Below, piece by piece: positions 1-11,906 of a DNA stretch of 64,000 nucleotides; positions within the stretch are counted from its first letter, which is position 1; every line of letters starts with the position of its first letter. Origin of the DNA: Mycobacterium sp. ITM-2016-00316 (GTDB lineage Bacteria > Actinomycetota > Actinomycetes > Mycobacteriales > Mycobacteriaceae). The stretch is taken from NCBI RefSeq assembly GCF_002968335.2, contig NZ_CP134398.1, positions 2,108,001-2,172,000 on the forward strand. Direction: 5' to 3'. The notes under the pieces are model-generated. The model saw only the letters and a program-made list of their open reading frames with translations, made no database searches and was not told the DNA's origin. The position numbers and the translations under genes were made by a program.

Positions 1-42
1 CGCGCTCATGGTGTCGACAATAGGGCCAGCGCACGAAGTTTG

Positions 43-744
43 CTAGAGCCGGCGGGTCAGCGCTTCCGAGGCGGCCAGCAGATCGGCGGCCCAGCGGGCA
101 CCGGGCCGTCGGCCCATCCGGTCGATGGGCCCGGACACCGAGATGGCGGCGATCACCGCGCCGCGACCGTCGCGCACCGGCGCGGACACGCTGGCCACAC
201 CGGATTCGCGCTCGGCGGCGCTCTGCGCCCAGCCCCGCTTGCGTACCTCGGCAAGCGTGCGTTCGGTGAACTTGGCGGTCATGAGTACCGACTGTTGGGT
301 GGCGCTATCGCTGTAGGCCAGTAGCACTTTGGCACCCGAGCCGGCGGTCATGGGCAGGCGGGTGCCGACCGGGACGGTGTCGCGCAGCCCCACCGGTGGC
401 TCCAGGGAGGCCACACACACCCGCGAGGTGCCCTCCCGGCGATAGAGCTGGACGCTCTCGCCGGTGAGTTCGCGAAGCCTGGGCAGCACGGCGGCACCGG
501 CGGCCAGCAACGGATCATTGACCTGGCCGGCGAGCTCGGTCAGCGCCGGGCCCAACCGCCAACGTCCCTCGGCGTCGCGGGCGAGCAGGCGGTGCACTTC
601 CAGCCCGGCGGCCAGCCGGTGCGCGGTCGCCCGCGGCAGGCCGGTGCGTTCGCACAGTTCGGCCAGACCGCATGGTGACTCGGCCACCGTGTGCAGGACG
701 CCCACCGCTTTGTCGAGGACGCCGATACCGCTATCCTGTCTCAC
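43..744 (-). CDS. IclR-family transcriptional regulator next to leuCD
   Basis: A 233-residue protein with the IclR layout. An N-terminal winged helix (about residues 5-65, with a helix-turn-helix around '[18 protein letters not shown]') is followed by an effector-binding domain (about 75-230, with '[11 protein letters not shown]' and '[21 protein letters not shown]'). It is divergent from leuC, as is the regulator Rv2989 in M. tuberculosis, so control of leucine synthesis and of its own promoter is the natural inference; no effector can be read from sequence. The start is a GTG 6 nt after the hexamer TAGTAT on the minus strand, so the mRNA is probably leaderless. Repeats in the 77-bp divergent gap could be its operator. 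Confidence 0.9.
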   Translation of the reverse strand: MRQDSGIGVLDKAVGVLHTVAESPCGLAELCERTGLPRATAHRLAAGLEVHRLLARDAEGRWRLGPALTELAGQVNDPLLAAGAAVLPRLRELTGESVQLYRREGTSRVCVASLEPPVGLRDTVPVGTRLPMTAGSGAKVLLAYSDSATQQSVLMTAKFTERTLAEVRKRGWAQSAAERESGVASVSAPVRDGRGAVIAAISVSGPIDRMGRRPGARWAADLLAASEALTRRL

Positions 745-776
745 AGGGAGATACTAGCGTCCCGCATCGTGAGATA
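739..776. promoter_or_regulatory. IclR/leuC divergent control region
   Basis: The TCTCAC at 739-744 and GTGAGA at 769-774 form an inverted repeat, and GAGATA occurs twice as a direct repeat (748-753 and 771-776). The minus-strand -10 hexamer TAGTAT (751-756) of the IclR gene lies between them. The position fits an autoregulatory operator, but the arms are short and the assignment is inference. Confidence 0.35.
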
Positions 777-821
777 GCCAGCCCGTCACGGCAGGACGCC
801 CGAGTCGAATTGAGATACCCA

Positions 822-2264
822 ATGGAGCAGACACAGTCCAGTCCGCGGCCCCGCACCCTGGCCGAGAAGGTGTGGGATGACCACGTCGTGGCCCGCGGCG
901 CGGGCGAACCCGACCTGATCTACATCGATCTGCACCTCGTGCACGAGGTCACCAGCCCGCAGGCCTTCGACGGTCTGCGATTGGCCGGGCGCCCGGTGCG
1001 CCGGCCCGATCTCACCATCGCCACCGAGGATCACAATGTGCCCACGGTGGACATCGACAAGCCCATCGCCGACCCGGTGTCGCGTACCCAGGTGGACACC
1101 CTGCGCCGCAACTGCGCGGAGTTCGGTATCCGGCTGCACCCGATGGGCGATGCCGAGCAGGGCATCGTGCACATCATCGGACCCCAACTGGGTCTGACAC
1201 AGCCGGGCATGACGGTGGTCTGCGGTGACAGCCACACCTCGACCCACGGTGCGTTCGGCTCGATCGCCATGGGGATCGGCACATCTGAGGTCGAACACGT
1301 GATGGCCACCCAGACGCTTCCACTGAAGCCTTTCAAGACGATGGCCGTCAACGTCGACGGGGATCTGCCCGAGGGCGTGAGCGCCAAAGACATCATTCTG
1401 GCGGTCATCGCCAAGATCGGGACCGGTGGCGGGCAGGGGCACGTCATCGAATACCGGGGCAGCGCCATCGAATCCTTGTCGATGGAGGGCCGGATGACGA
1501 TCTGCAATATGAGCATCGAGGCCGGTGCCCGGGCAGGCATGGTGGCGCCCGATGCCACCACCTTCGAATTCCTGAAGGGCCGTCCGCACGCGCCGAAGGG
1601 CGCGGATTGGGATGCCGCGGTGCAGGCCTGGAGTGAGTTGCACACCGACGAGGGCGCCGAATTCGACACCCAGGTGTACATCGACGCCGCGACGCTGAGC
1701 CCGTTCGTCACCTGGGGGACCAATCCCGGGCAGGGTGTGCCGCTCTCGGCGGCGGTGCCCGATCCCGAGATGATGGTCGATGACGACGCCAAACAGGCGG
1801 CCGAGAAAGCGTTGACCTATATGGACCTTCGCGCGGGCACTCCGATGCGTGACATCCCGGTGGACACGGTCTTCGTCGGCTCGTGCACGAACGGGCGCAT
1901 CGAGGACCTGCGCGTGGTCGCCGAGATCCTGGACGGCCGCACGCTGGCCGACGGGGTCCGGATGCTGGTGGTCCCGGGCTCCATGCGGGTGCGTGCGCAA
2001 GCCGAATCCGAGGGTCTGGGCGCGATCTTCACCGCCGCCGGCGCGGAATGGCGCCAGGCCGGCTGTTCGATGTGCCTGGGAATGAACCCGGATCAGCTCG
2101 CCCCGGGGGAGCGTTGCGCCTCGACCTCGAACCGCAATTTCGAAGGCCGACAGGGCAAGGGCGGGCGCACCCACCTGGTGTCGCCCGCGGTCGCAGCGGC
2201 CACCGCCGTGCGCGGCACGTTGTCTTCCCCGGCCGATCTCGAACCCGTCTCCGCCACCCGCTAG
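822..2264 (+). CDS. leuC: 3-isopropylmalate dehydratase large subunit
   Basis: A 480-residue aconitase-family enzyme that isomerises 2-isopropylmalate to 3-isopropylmalate in leucine synthesis, in complex with LeuD. The three [4Fe-4S] ligands are visible: Cys355 in 'VGSCTNGR', and Cys415 and Cys418 in '[10 protein letters not shown]'. The open frame extends upstream to 672, but homology starts only at the ATG at 822 (MEQTQSS...[10 protein letters not shown]), which is therefore chosen. leuD follows after 28 bp in the same direction, so the two are surely one operon. Length is normal for the bacterial two-subunit enzyme. Confidence 0.97.
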   Translation: MEQTQSSPRPRTLAEKVWDDHVVARGAGEPDLIYIDLHLVHEVTSPQAFDGLRLAGRPVRRPDLTIATEDHNVPTVDIDKPIADPVSRTQVDTLRRNCAEFGIRLHPMGDAEQGIVHIIGPQLGLTQPGMTVVCGDSHTSTHGAFGSIAMGIGTSEVEHVMATQTLPLKPFKTMAVNVDGDLPEGVSAKDIILAVIAKIGTGGGQGHVIEYRGSAIESLSMEGRMTICNMSIEAGARAGMVAPDATTFEFLKGRPHAPKGADWDAAVQAWSELHTDEGAEFDTQVYIDAATLSPFVTWGTNPGQGVPLSAAVPDPEMMVDDDAKQAAEKALTYMDLRAGTPMRDIPVDTVFVGSCTNGRIEDLRVVAEILDGRTLADGVRMLVVPGSMRVRAQAESEGLGAIFTAAGAEWRQAGCSMCLGMNPDQLAPGERCASTSNRNFEGRQGKGGRTHLVSPAVAAATAVRGTLSSPADLEPVSATR

Positions 2265-2292
2265 GTCTTCGAACCGCAAGGAGTACCAGGAC

Positions 2293-2886
2293 ATGCAAGC
2301 TTTCACCACCCACACCGGGATCGGCGTGCCGTTGCGCCGAACCAACGTCGACACCGACCAGATCATCCCGGCGGTGTATTTGAAGCGGGTCACCCGAACG
2401 GGTTTCGAGGACGGTTTGTTCGCCGCCTGGCGCAATGATCCGGCTTTCATCCTGAATCTGGCGCCCTTCGACAAGGGGTCGGTATTGGTGGCCGGCCCCG
2501 ATTTCGGCACCGGCTCGTCTCGCGAACACGCCGTCTGGGCGCTGATGGACTACGGCTTCCGGGTCGTCATCTCACCGCGATTCGCCGATATTTTTCGGGG
2601 CAACGCCGGCAAGGCGGGTCTTTTGGCGGCCGAAGTCTCCCATGATGATGTCGAACTTCTCTGGAAGCTGATCGAGCAGAATCCGGGCTTGGAAATCACT
2701 GTCAATCTTCAAGATCGGACCATTGCCGCCGGAACGGTCCTGCTGCCGTTCATCATTGATGACTACACCGCGTGGCGGCTGCTCGAGGGACTCGACGATA
2801 TAGGCCTTACGCTGCGGAAACAAGCTGAAATCGAAGCCTACGAGCAGCGCCGTCCGAGCTTCAAACCGCGGACGCTGCCGGTCTGA
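2293..2886 (+). CDS. leuD: 3-isopropylmalate dehydratase small subunit
   Basis: A 197-residue swivel-domain subunit that pairs with LeuC. Diagnostic stretches are '[20 protein letters not shown]' near the N-terminus and '[15 protein letters not shown]' around residues 75-90, which closes over the active site. The ATG lies 10 nt downstream of an AAGGAG ribosome site. It is the second gene of leuCD. A GC-rich hairpin 13 nt after the stop probably ends the transcript before hupB, which has its own promoter. Confidence 0.97.
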   Translation: MQAFTTHTGIGVPLRRTNVDTDQIIPAVYLKRVTRTGFEDGLFAAWRNDPAFILNLAPFDKGSVLVAGPDFGTGSSREHAVWALMDYGFRVVISPRFADIFRGNAGKAGLLAAEVSHDDVELLWKLIEQNPGLEITVNLQDRTIAAGTVLLPFIIDDYTAWRLLEGLDDIGLTLRKQAEIEAYEQRRPSFKPRTLPV

Positions 2887-2898
2887 TTTGGACGGTTT

Positions 2899-2921
2899 CC
2901 GGGCCCCCAAATGTGGCCCGG
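2899..2921 (+). terminator. candidate terminator of leuCD
   Basis: A 7-bp perfect GC stem CCGGGCC / GGCCCGG with a 9-nt loop, starting 13 nt after the leuD stop. There is no T-run, which is common for mycobacterial terminators, so the call rests on position and stem only. Confidence 0.45.
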
Positions 2922-3013
2922 CAACCCTATTCTCGGACGCCGGTACCACTGTCCAAGTGGGCCAATCGGATTGCCGGATATTCGCCAGCTACGGATGAAA
3001 CTGCGCGTGGCTC

Positions 3014-3043
3014 TTGGAAATATGCGGCAAATAGGTTTACCGT
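3014..3043 (+). promoter_or_regulatory. promoter of hupB
   Basis: A -35-like TTGGAA (3014-3019) and a -10-like TACCGT (3038-3043) are separated by 18 bp, leaving an untranslated leader of about 40 nt. A second hexamer, TAGGTT, at 3032-3037 could serve instead. HupB is abundant, so a strong separate promoter is expected. Confidence 0.45.
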
Positions 3044-3054
3044 GTCCTCTAGTC

Positions 3055-3069
3055 GGTCCAAGGTGGACC
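3055..3069. repeat. inverted repeat in hupB leader
   Basis: GGTCCA AGG TGGACC, a perfect 6-bp inverted repeat with a 3-nt loop. It lies just upstream of the GGAGGG ribosome site of hupB and could be an mRNA hairpin or a protein site. Function is not known. Confidence 0.4.
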
Positions 3070-3090
3070 ACTGGACTTCGGAGGGTTTGC

Positions 3091-3744
<654 letters not shown>

Positions 3745-3755
3745 TTCCGGCTCAG

Positions 3756-3800
3756 ACCCAAAAGCACCCCAGAACACCATGTTCTGGGGTGCTTTTGGGT
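3756..3800. terminator. strong hairpin terminator between hupB and mutT1
   Basis: A perfect 21-bp inverted repeat (left arm 3756-3776, right arm 3780-3800) with a 3-nt loop. The core is AGCACCCCAGAACA pairing with TGTTCTGGGGTGCT, and the outer arms are CCAAAA / TTTTGG. It lies in the convergent gap and gives a T-rich descending arm on either strand, so it probably stops hupB and mutT1 transcripts alike. Confidence 0.85.
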
Positions 3801-3832
3801 GTGCCGCCGGCCACCCGGAGATCTACCGGGCC

Positions 3833-4753
3833 CTACTCCAGGATGGCCAGCGGGCTGCCGATATGGTCGGCGGCGATCAGCCGCCCGCCCGCCGAGGACA
3901 GCACCCAGGTGCTGCCCTTACGGTTCCGCGACTTGTCCGGCCGGACACCGTCGCGCTCGCACCACCATGCGATGAGATCGGGGATCACCTTGCCCTGGGT
4001 GCAGATGACCGGCGTCACATCGGCTGATCCCGAGGCGATCTCCATCACCCGGGCCCGGGCGGCCTTCTTGTCCCCGGCATAGGCTTCCTCGGTGAGGGCG
4101 GCCTCTGATTCGATGGGCAACCCGATTTCCTGCGCCAGCGGCCCCAGCGTCTGCTCACACCGCACGCGCGGAGCGGCGTGAAGTTCGGTGACCCCAAAGG
4201 CAAGTAGTTGACTCACCAGTGATTCGGCCTGGGCGCGACCGAGCTTGTCCAGCGGCCGCTTGGAATCCTCGCCCTTGTATTTCGACCGTGAACCGGCGCG
4301 CGCATGCCGGACGATGATCGTCGTCGCGGTGTCTGCCGGCGCTTTGGCGAAGCGTCGCAGCACCTTACGATCCTGCTGATACTGCAGCCGCTTCATCGCG
4401 TCCTTCGGCGGCAGCCAGAGCAACTCGTCGACCTCGTCATTGGCGCTGAACTCGCCGTCACCCGCGCCGGCCGCCCAATACACCACCCGCTTGAGGGCAC
4501 CGTCCACCGGATAACTGATGACGGCCAGCCTGCGCCCGAGCCGACTCTGAAACCCGGTCTCCTCATGGATCTCCCGGACCGCGGCGGCGGGATGGCCCTC
4601 CCCGGGGTCCACCTTGCCCTTGGGCAGCGACCAGTCGTCGTAACGCGGACGGTGCACGACGGCCACCTCGGTCCGTCCCGCGAGCTCGCGCCACAGCACC
4701 GCGCCGGCGGCGTGCACCGTCTTCGTCTTCTCGCGGGGCGAGCTGTCCGACAC
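3833..4753 (-). CDS. mutT1: MutT1: Nudix hydrolase fused to histidine-phosphatase domain
   Basis: A 306-residue two-domain sanitation enzyme. The Nudix box runs from Gly46 to Phe68 (GKVDPGEG...REIHEETGF). The second half is a phosphoglycerate-mutase-like phosphatase starting with the R149-H150-A-R motif (canonical family motif RHG). Known mycobacterial MutT1 removes 8-oxo-GTP and 8-oxo-dGTP and also acts on diadenosine polyphosphates. The GTG start has AGGAG 6 nt upstream. It follows ppk1 on the same strand (41-bp gap), the order seen in M. tuberculosis (Rv2984-Rv2985), so the two are probably co-transcribed. Confidence 0.95.
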   Translation of the reverse strand: MSDSSPREKTKTVHAAGAVLWRELAGRTEVAVVHRPRYDDWSLPKGKVDPGEGHPAAAVREIHEETGFQSRLGRRLAVISYPVDGALKRVVYWAAGAGDGEFSANDEVDELLWLPPKDAMKRLQYQQDRKVLRRFAKAPADTATTIIVRHARAGSRSKYKGEDSKRPLDKLGRAQAESLVSQLLAFGVTELHAAPRVRCEQTLGPLAQEIGLPIESEAALTEEAYAGDKKAARARVMEIASGSADVTPVICTQGKVIPDLIAWWCERDGVRPDKSRNRKGSTWVLSSAGGRLIAADHIGSPLAILE

Positions 4754-4794
4754 ATCAACTCCTAGGTGTTGTCAGTGGCCGACAGTCCGGGCGG

Positions 4795-6966
4795 TCAGGG
4801 TGAGCGATGTCTCGCCATCAGCGCCACCTGATGGTCGCGCACGGTGTGGCCGGGGAGCGGCAGCGCATTCCATCGACCGTCCGTCTGGAGCTCCCAGCAC
4901 CGGGTCGCCGGATCCATGGTGGACTCGAACATCTCGTCCAGTTGGGCTGTCAACCGCGGATCCTTGACCTGAGCCATGACTTCCACACGGCGGTCCAGAT
5001 TACGATGCATCATGTCCGCGCTGCCGATCCAGAACTCGTTGATGGCGCGGAAGTGAATAATTCGGGAGTGCTCCAGGAAGCGACCGAGAATCGAACGCAC
5101 CACGATGTTCTCGGACAAGTCCTCCTGACCGGGGCGTAGCGCGCAGATTCCGCGCACCACGACCTCGACCCGGACGCCGGCCTGCGAGGCCCGGTAGAGC
5201 GCGTCGATCACCTGCTCGTCGACCAGCGCGTTGGCCTTCAGCCGGATTCGGCCCTGCCCGTTCTCCAGATGCGCGGCGGTCTCCTGCTCGATGCGCCCGA
5301 TGATGCCCTTGCGCACACTGTGCGGCGCCACCAGCAGATTGCGGTAGGACACCTTGCGGGAGTACCCCGTCAACGAGTTGAACAGATCGGTGAGGTCGGC
5401 GCCGATATCGGGGGATGCGGTCAGCAGGCCGACATCTTCATACAGCCGGGCGGTTTTCGGGTTGTAGTTGCCGGTGCCGATATGGCAATACCGCCGTATC
5501 GTCGAGCCTTCCCGGCGCACCACCAGACAGGTCTTGCAGTGGGTCTTCAGGCCGATGAGCCCGTACACCACGTGCACACCGGCCTGTTCAAGGGCGCGAG
5601 CCCATTTGATGTTGGCCTGCTCGTCGAAACGGGCCTTGATCTCCACGAGCGCCACCACCTGCTTACCGGCCTCGGCGGCGTCGATGAGCGCGTTGACAAT
5701 CGGCGAGTCACCGGACGTGCGGTACAGAGTCTGCTTGATGGCCAGCACGTTCGGGTCCGCGGCAGCCTGCTCGATGAAGCGCTGCACCGTCGTCGAGAAC
5801 GAGTCATAGGGGTGGTGCACCAGCACATCGCCGTCGCGCAGCGTCGAGAAGATGCTCTTCGGCGTCTCGCGTTCACCGAACGCGGCCGGGGTGGCGGGCA
5901 CGAACGGACGGTCCTTGAGATCGGGCCGGTCGACCCCGTAGATCTGCCACAGTGACGAAAGGTCGAGTAGTCCAGGCACCTCGATGACATCGCCGGGATG
6001 CACGTCGAGCTCCCGCAACAACAGCTCGAGCATGTTCTCGGTCATGTCGTCGGCGACCTCGAGGCGCACCGGGGAACCGAACCGGCGCCGGGCCAGTTCC
6101 CGTTCCAGCGCCTGCAACAAATCTTCGTCGCGGTCCTCGGCGACCTCGAAGTCTGCATTGCGGGTGATCCGGAACGCGTGCTGCTCGACGACCTCCAAGC
6201 CGGGGAACAGCACCGACAGGAAGGCGCCGATCAGCTCCTCCAGGGGCAGGAAGCGCACCGGGCCCGGCGTGCCGTCCTCGCCTTCGCGGCGGGGCAGCTC
6301 GACGAATCGGTCGACGTTGTCGGGCACCTTGATTCGGGCGAAGTGCTGCGTGCGATCATCGGGCTGGCGCACCGTGATCGCCAGATTCAGGCTCAGGCCG
6401 CTGACAAACGGGAACGGGTGCGCCGGGTCGACGGCCAACGGCGTCAGCACCGGGAACACCTGCTCGTGGAAGTAGGTGGACAGCGTCGCGTGTTCGTCCT
6501 CGTCCAGGTCCGCCCAGTTGACGATCAGAATGCCCTTCTCGGCCAGCGCCGGCCGCACCGATTCCCGGAAGACCTGGGCGTGACGGCTGGAGATCTGCTG
6601 GGTGCGCTCACCGATGCGCCGCAACTGTTCCCGGGGCGAGAGCCCGTCGGCCGAGCGCACCGACAGTCCCATCTCGTCGCGGCGTTTCAGCCCGGCGACG
6701 CGCACCATGTAGAACTCGTCGAGGTTGGACGAGAAGATGGCCAGGAACTTGGCCCGCTCCAGCAGTGGCAGTGAGGTGTCGGCGGCCAGCGCCAGCACCC
6801 GGGCGTTGAAGTCCAGCCAGCTCAGCTCACGATTGAGGTAGCGATCCTCGGGCAGCGCGTCCTCGACGGCGTCGGCGGTCTCCGCTGGGGGAGCGTCGGG
6901 CGCACTGTCCACGGCCTCCGCCGGCGTCCACTCGGTGTCAGCACTGGTTGTATCGGCGTCGGTCAT
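4795..6966 (-). CDS. ppk1: polyphosphate kinase 1
   Basis: A 723-residue cytoplasmic enzyme that polymerises the gamma-phosphate of ATP into polyphosphate. The conserved N-terminus '[17 protein letters not shown]', the catalytic-His segment '[14 protein letters not shown]' and the C-terminal '[15 protein letters not shown]' are all present. The first about 45 residues are acidic and variable, as in other mycobacterial Ppk1. An in-frame GTG at 6990 would add 8 residues; the ATG at 6966 is preferred, but neither has a clear ribosome site. It sits between fbiD and mutT1 on the same strand. Confidence 0.96.
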   Translation of the reverse strand: MTDADTTSADTEWTPAEAVDSAPDAPPAETADAVEDALPEDRYLNRELSWLDFNARVLALAADTSLPLLERAKFLAIFSSNLDEFYMVRVAGLKRRDEMGLSVRSADGLSPREQLRRIGERTQQISSRHAQVFRESVRPALAEKGILIVNWADLDEDEHATLSTYFHEQVFPVLTPLAVDPAHPFPFVSGLSLNLAITVRQPDDRTQHFARIKVPDNVDRFVELPRREGEDGTPGPVRFLPLEELIGAFLSVLFPGLEVVEQHAFRITRNADFEVAEDRDEDLLQALERELARRRFGSPVRLEVADDMTENMLELLLRELDVHPGDVIEVPGLLDLSSLWQIYGVDRPDLKDRPFVPATPAAFGERETPKSIFSTLRDGDVLVHHPYDSFSTTVQRFIEQAAADPNVLAIKQTLYRTSGDSPIVNALIDAAEAGKQVVALVEIKARFDEQANIKWARALEQAGVHVVYGLIGLKTHCKTCLVVRREGSTIRRYCHIGTGNYNPKTARLYEDVGLLTASPDIGADLTDLFNSLTGYSRKVSYRNLLVAPHSVRKGIIGRIEQETAAHLENGQGRIRLKANALVDEQVIDALYRASQAGVRVEVVVRGICALRPGQEDLSENIVVRSILGRFLEHSRIIHFRAINEFWIGSADMMHRNLDRRVEVMAQVKDPRLTAQLDEMFESTMDPATRCWELQTDGRWNALPLPGHTVRDHQVALMARHRSP

Positions 6967-7014
6967 GTGTCGATCATTGCCTATCCCCACCGAGCATTCC
7001 AGTGCGCATCGCCG

Positions 7015-8717
<1,703 letters not shown>

Positions 8718-8755
8718 GGCGTTTGCCCGGGCGAGCGAAGCGACGGGAGATGGAT

Positions 8756-9853
8756 ATGGAGTACGGCGATTCCACCCGCAGCGTGAATGCTGTTGGTGCA
8801 CATGGAATGCCAGGTTCACCCGTCGGCCCGGTGCCGGTTCCGGCGTCGGCGTATCACTTGTCGCCGGACGAGTCCGAACCGCTGGACACCTACGGGCGGG
8901 CATCGAATCCCACCTGGCGGCAGCTGGAATCGGCGCTCGCCGAGTTGGAAGGCGCCTCGTCGGCGCTGACCTTCGGCTCCGGGATGGGGGCGATCAGCGC
9001 GGCACTGCGGGTGCTGGCCAAACCGGGCAAGACCCTGGTCGTGCCCGCCGACGGCTACTACCAGGTGCGCCGGTACGCCGCCGAGTATCTGGCACCCCTG
9101 GGTGTCACCGTGGTGGAGGCCTCCGCCGCGCAGATGTGCGCGGCGGCCGAGCACGCCGACGTCGTTCTCGCCGAGACCCCGGTGAACCCGACGCTGGACG
9201 TCGTCGACCTGCACCGGTTGGCCACCACCTGTCGTTCCCGCGGCGCCACCCTGGTGGTCGACAACACCGCCGCGACCCCGCTGGGCCTGCAGCCGCTGTC
9301 GCTGGGTGCGGACCTCGTCGTCGCCAGTGCCACCAAGGCCCTGTCCGGGCACAGTGATCTGCTGGCCGGTTATGTCGCGGGCTCACACCCTGAGCTGATG
9401 GCCGCGCTGGAACGCGACCGGCTGCTGGCCGGGCCGGTGCTCGGCACGTTCGAGGCGTGGCTGGTGCTGCGCAGCCTGGGCAGCGCCGGGCTGCGCATCG
9501 ACCGGCAGTGCCGTAACGCGCAGGCGGTGGCGTTGATGCTGCGCGATCATCCGGCGGTGCGCTCGGTGCGCTACCCGGGCCTGCCGCAGGATCCCGCCCA
9601 CCCGATCGCCGTCGAGCAGATGCGGCATTTCGGCGGTCTGGTGTCCGTCGAACTCGCCGATGCCGGCGCCGTGCACCAACTGGTGGAACGCAGCGCGCTG
9701 CTGGTGGCGGCCACCAGCTTCGGCGGTATCCACACCTGCGTCGACCGCCGCGCGCGCTGGGGAGACCCGGTGCCCGAGGGCTTCGCCAGGATCTCGCTGG
9801 GCATCGAGGACACCGACGATATCGTCGCCGATATCGAGCGCGCGCTGGCCTGA
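8756..9853 (+). CDS. PLP-dependent Cys/Met-metabolism enzyme (cystathionine gamma-lyase-like)
   Basis: A 365-residue fold-type I enzyme of the trans-sulfuration family. It has 'YGRASNPTWRQLESALAELEG', the PLP-phosphate loop 'FGSGMGAIS', the 'VVDNTAATP' Asp and the Schiff-base Lys in 'SATKALSGHSD'. The likely reaction is gamma- or beta-elimination on cystathionine or a similar sulfur amino acid; the exact substrate cannot be read. The ATG at 8756 has GGGAG 6 nt upstream; the ATG at 8750 directly abuts that site and is less likely. It lies between gpsA and ddlA, which are direct neighbours in M. tuberculosis. Confidence 0.85.
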   Translation: MEYGDSTRSVNAVGAHGMPGSPVGPVPVPASAYHLSPDESEPLDTYGRASNPTWRQLESALAELEGASSALTFGSGMGAISAALRVLAKPGKTLVVPADGYYQVRRYAAEYLAPLGVTVVEASAAQMCAAAEHADVVLAETPVNPTLDVVDLHRLATTCRSRGATLVVDNTAATPLGLQPLSLGADLVVASATKALSGHSDLLAGYVAGSHPELMAALERDRLLAGPVLGTFEAWLVLRSLGSAGLRIDRQCRNAQAVALMLRDHPAVRSVRYPGLPQDPAHPIAVEQMRHFGGLVSVELADAGAVHQLVERSALLVAATSFGGIHTCVDRRARWGDPVPEGFARISLGIEDTDDIVADIERALA

Positions 9854-9893
9854 CAGGCCCTGCGGGCGTCTCAGCCGGTAGCCTCTGCAGGTT

Positions 9894-10991
9894 GTGAGTG
9901 CCCGTACCCGTGTTGCCGTCATCTATGGCGGACGCAGTTCTGAGCACGGGATTTCCTGTGTTTCCGCAGGAAGCATCCTGCGTAATCTCGACCCGCAGCG
10001 CTTCGAGGTGGTCGCCGTCGGGATCACCCCGGACGGCTCCTGGGTGCTGACCGACGGCAGGCCCGAGAACCTGGCCATCACCGCCGGTGAGCTGCCGAAT
10101 GTGGCCGACGGTACCGCGCTGGCGCTAGCCGCCGACCCGGTGCGCAAGGGCGAACTGCTGTCGCTGGGCGAGGGTGCCGGCGAGGTGCTGGCCGCCGTCG
10201 ACGTGGTGTTCCCGGTGCTGCACGGTCCCTACGGCGAGGACGGCACCATTCAGGGCCTGCTCAAGCTGGCCGGTGTGCCCTACGTCGGGGCCGGGGTGTT
10301 GGCCAGCGCCACCGGTATGGACAAGGAATTCACCAAGAAACTTCTGGTGGCCGATGGGCTGCCGATCGGCGATCACGTGGTGCTGCGCGGCGGGCAGCAC
10401 ACCGTCGCACTCGATGGCCGCGCCCGACTTGGTCTTCCGGTGTTCGTCAAACCGGCCCGCGGCGGCTCGTCGATCGGGGTCAGCAGGGTCACCGCCTGGG
10501 ATCAGCTGCACGCCGCGATCGCCGATGCCCGCCGCCACGACCCCAAGGTCATCGTCGAGGCCGCCATCATCGGCCGCGAACTGGAATGCGGCGTGCTGGA
10601 GTTCCCGGACGGGCGCGTGGAGGCCAGCGAGATCGGTGAGATCCGGGTCGCCGGGGTGCGCGACCGGGAGGACACCTTCTACGACTTCGCCACCAAATAC
10701 CTCGACGACGCCGCCGAGCTCGATGTGCCGGCCAAGGTCGATGACGATATTGCCGCCGAGCTCCGCACGTTGGCCATCAGGGCGTTCCGTGCCATCGACT
10801 GTCAGGGCCTGGCCCGGGTCGACTTCTTTCTCACCGAGGATGGCCCGGTGATCAACGAGATCAACACGATGCCCGGATTCACCACCATCTCCATGTACCC
10901 GCGGATGTGGGCGGCCAGCGGGGTGGACTACCCGACGCTGCTGGCGACGATGGTCGAGACCGCGCTGGCCCGCGGTACCGGCCTGCGCTAA
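9894..10991 (+). CDS. ddlA: D-alanine--D-alanine ligase
   Basis: A 365-residue ATP-grasp enzyme that makes the D-Ala-D-Ala end of peptidoglycan precursors and is the target of D-cycloserine. It has the N-terminal '[14 protein letters not shown]', '[14 protein letters not shown]', the ATP-grasp '[17 protein letters not shown]' and the metal-binding '[11 protein letters not shown]'. The GTG start lies 9 nt after a TAGCCT hexamer, so the leader is very short or absent. Converges with the DUF3515 gene (13-bp gap). Confidence 0.96.
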   Translation: MSARTRVAVIYGGRSSEHGISCVSAGSILRNLDPQRFEVVAVGITPDGSWVLTDGRPENLAITAGELPNVADGTALALAADPVRKGELLSLGEGAGEVLAAVDVVFPVLHGPYGEDGTIQGLLKLAGVPYVGAGVLASATGMDKEFTKKLLVADGLPIGDHVVLRGGQHTVALDGRARLGLPVFVKPARGGSSIGVSRVTAWDQLHAAIADARRHDPKVIVEAAIIGRELECGVLEFPDGRVEASEIGEIRVAGVRDREDTFYDFATKYLDDAAELDVPAKVDDDIAAELRTLAIRAFRAIDCQGLARVDFFLTEDGPVINEINTMPGFTTISMYPRMWAASGVDYPTLLATMVETALARGTGLR

Positions 10992-11004
10992 CGCGCGAGA
11001 GAAT

Positions 11005-11547
11005 TCAGCGCGGCGGCCCGGGATCCAGCGGCTGGGCCGGCATGGTCCGCGCGATCGCCTTGGAGATCAGCTGGATCGGCGTCGGACCCGACCCCGACGG
11101 CAGCGTGAGCGCCACGTAGGTGCCCCGGTCGACGGCGAACCAGGTGCTGATCCCGTAGGCGTTCACCTCGAACCACTGCACCTCATCGACCACCTGCAGC
11201 GGGGTGCCCACCACGAAATCGGCGGGGCGGTCCAGGCCGCACCGCAGGATGACGGCATCGGCTTCCGGATCGGCCTGCCAGGCGGCGGCGCCGGCGGGAA
11301 CCGGCTCCACGGCCTGCGCGCGCCGGTAATCACCGAGTTGTTCGGGCAGCGCCTGCAGCAGCGCAGCGCATTGCGGGCTGTCGGCCTGCGGGGCGGGGGC
11401 GGCGGCGATGGCCACCGGTGTGTCCGGCGGGGCGGCTTGGCGGGTCGCGGCGAAGGTCAGCACCACGATCACGGCGGCCACGGCGACTCCGACGGCCGCG
11501 ATGATCAGCGACCGGGGTGGGCCGTCCTGCTCATCGGGCTGTGTCAC
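11005..11547 (-). CDS. DUF3515 family membrane-anchored protein
   Basis: A 180-residue protein of the actinobacterial DUF3515 family (Rv2980-like). A short cytoplasmic N-terminus is followed by one membrane helix (about 13-33, 'SLIIAAVGVAVAAVIVVL') and an extracytoplasmic domain with two cysteines ('SPQCAAL', 'VILRCGLDRP'). No enzyme motif is seen and the function is not known. The GTG start follows TAGAGT by 7 nt, so it is probably leaderless. It lies upstream of nothing on its strand except the small Lrp-like gene 10 bp away, which precedes it. Confidence 0.82.
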   Translation of the reverse strand: MTQPDEQDGPPRSLIIAAVGVAVAAVIVVLTFAATRQAAPPDTPVAIAAAPAPQADSPQCAALLQALPEQLGDYRRAQAVEPVPAGAAAWQADPEADAVILRCGLDRPADFVVGTPLQVVDEVQWFEVNAYGISTWFAVDRGTYVALTLPSGSGPTPIQLISKAIARTMPAQPLDPGPPR

Positions 11548-11557
11548 ACGGGTAACT

Positions 11558-11800
11558 CTAGGGATGCTGCGTCTCGGCGATCGGGCAGGTCAGGGTGCGG
11601 GTGATTCCGGCCACCTGCTGCACCTTGTCCACCACATCGCGGTGCAGTGCGTCCAACGTGTCGGCGCCGACGCGGGCCACCACGTCATACGGCCCGGTCA
11701 CATACTCCGCGGAGTGCACTCCGGGCAGGCCGGCCAGCTGTTTCGCGACGACCTCGGCGCGGCCCACCTCGGTCTGAATCAGCATGAATGCCTCTACCAC
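11558..11800 (-). CDS. stand-alone Lrp/AsnC ligand-binding (RAM) domain protein
   Basis: An 80-residue protein (MVEAFMLIQTEVGRAEV...) equal to the C-terminal effector-binding domain of Lrp/AsnC regulators, without a DNA-binding domain. 'GVHSAEYVTGPYDVVARV' is the diagnostic segment. Such proteins form beta-alpha-beta dimers and higher rings that bind amino acids; here the ligand and partner are unknown. The GTG at 11800 is chosen because GGAGGG lies 9 nt upstream. The longer frame continuing to 12616 runs antisense to thiL and is not coding. Divergent from thiL. Confidence 0.85.
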   Translation of the reverse strand: MVEAFMLIQTEVGRAEVVAKQLAGLPGVHSAEYVTGPYDVVARVGADTLDALHRDVVDKVQQVAGITRTLTCPIAETQHP

Positions 11801-11906
11801 TGGGTGTGCCCTCCGTTTCCGCTGCATAGACTCGTCGCCGCAGGGACCAAACGTACCGCAGGTCGCGGCAGTGTTCAGGCCGGGAAGCCCTACGCAGGAC
11901 GGTGAG

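Noticed and set aside
786..2510. A 574-codon open frame antisense to leuC-leuD
   Set aside because: It lies wholly opposite two well-conserved genes and has the Arg/His/Gly-rich composition of reverse-frame GC-rich shadow; no homology is recognisable.
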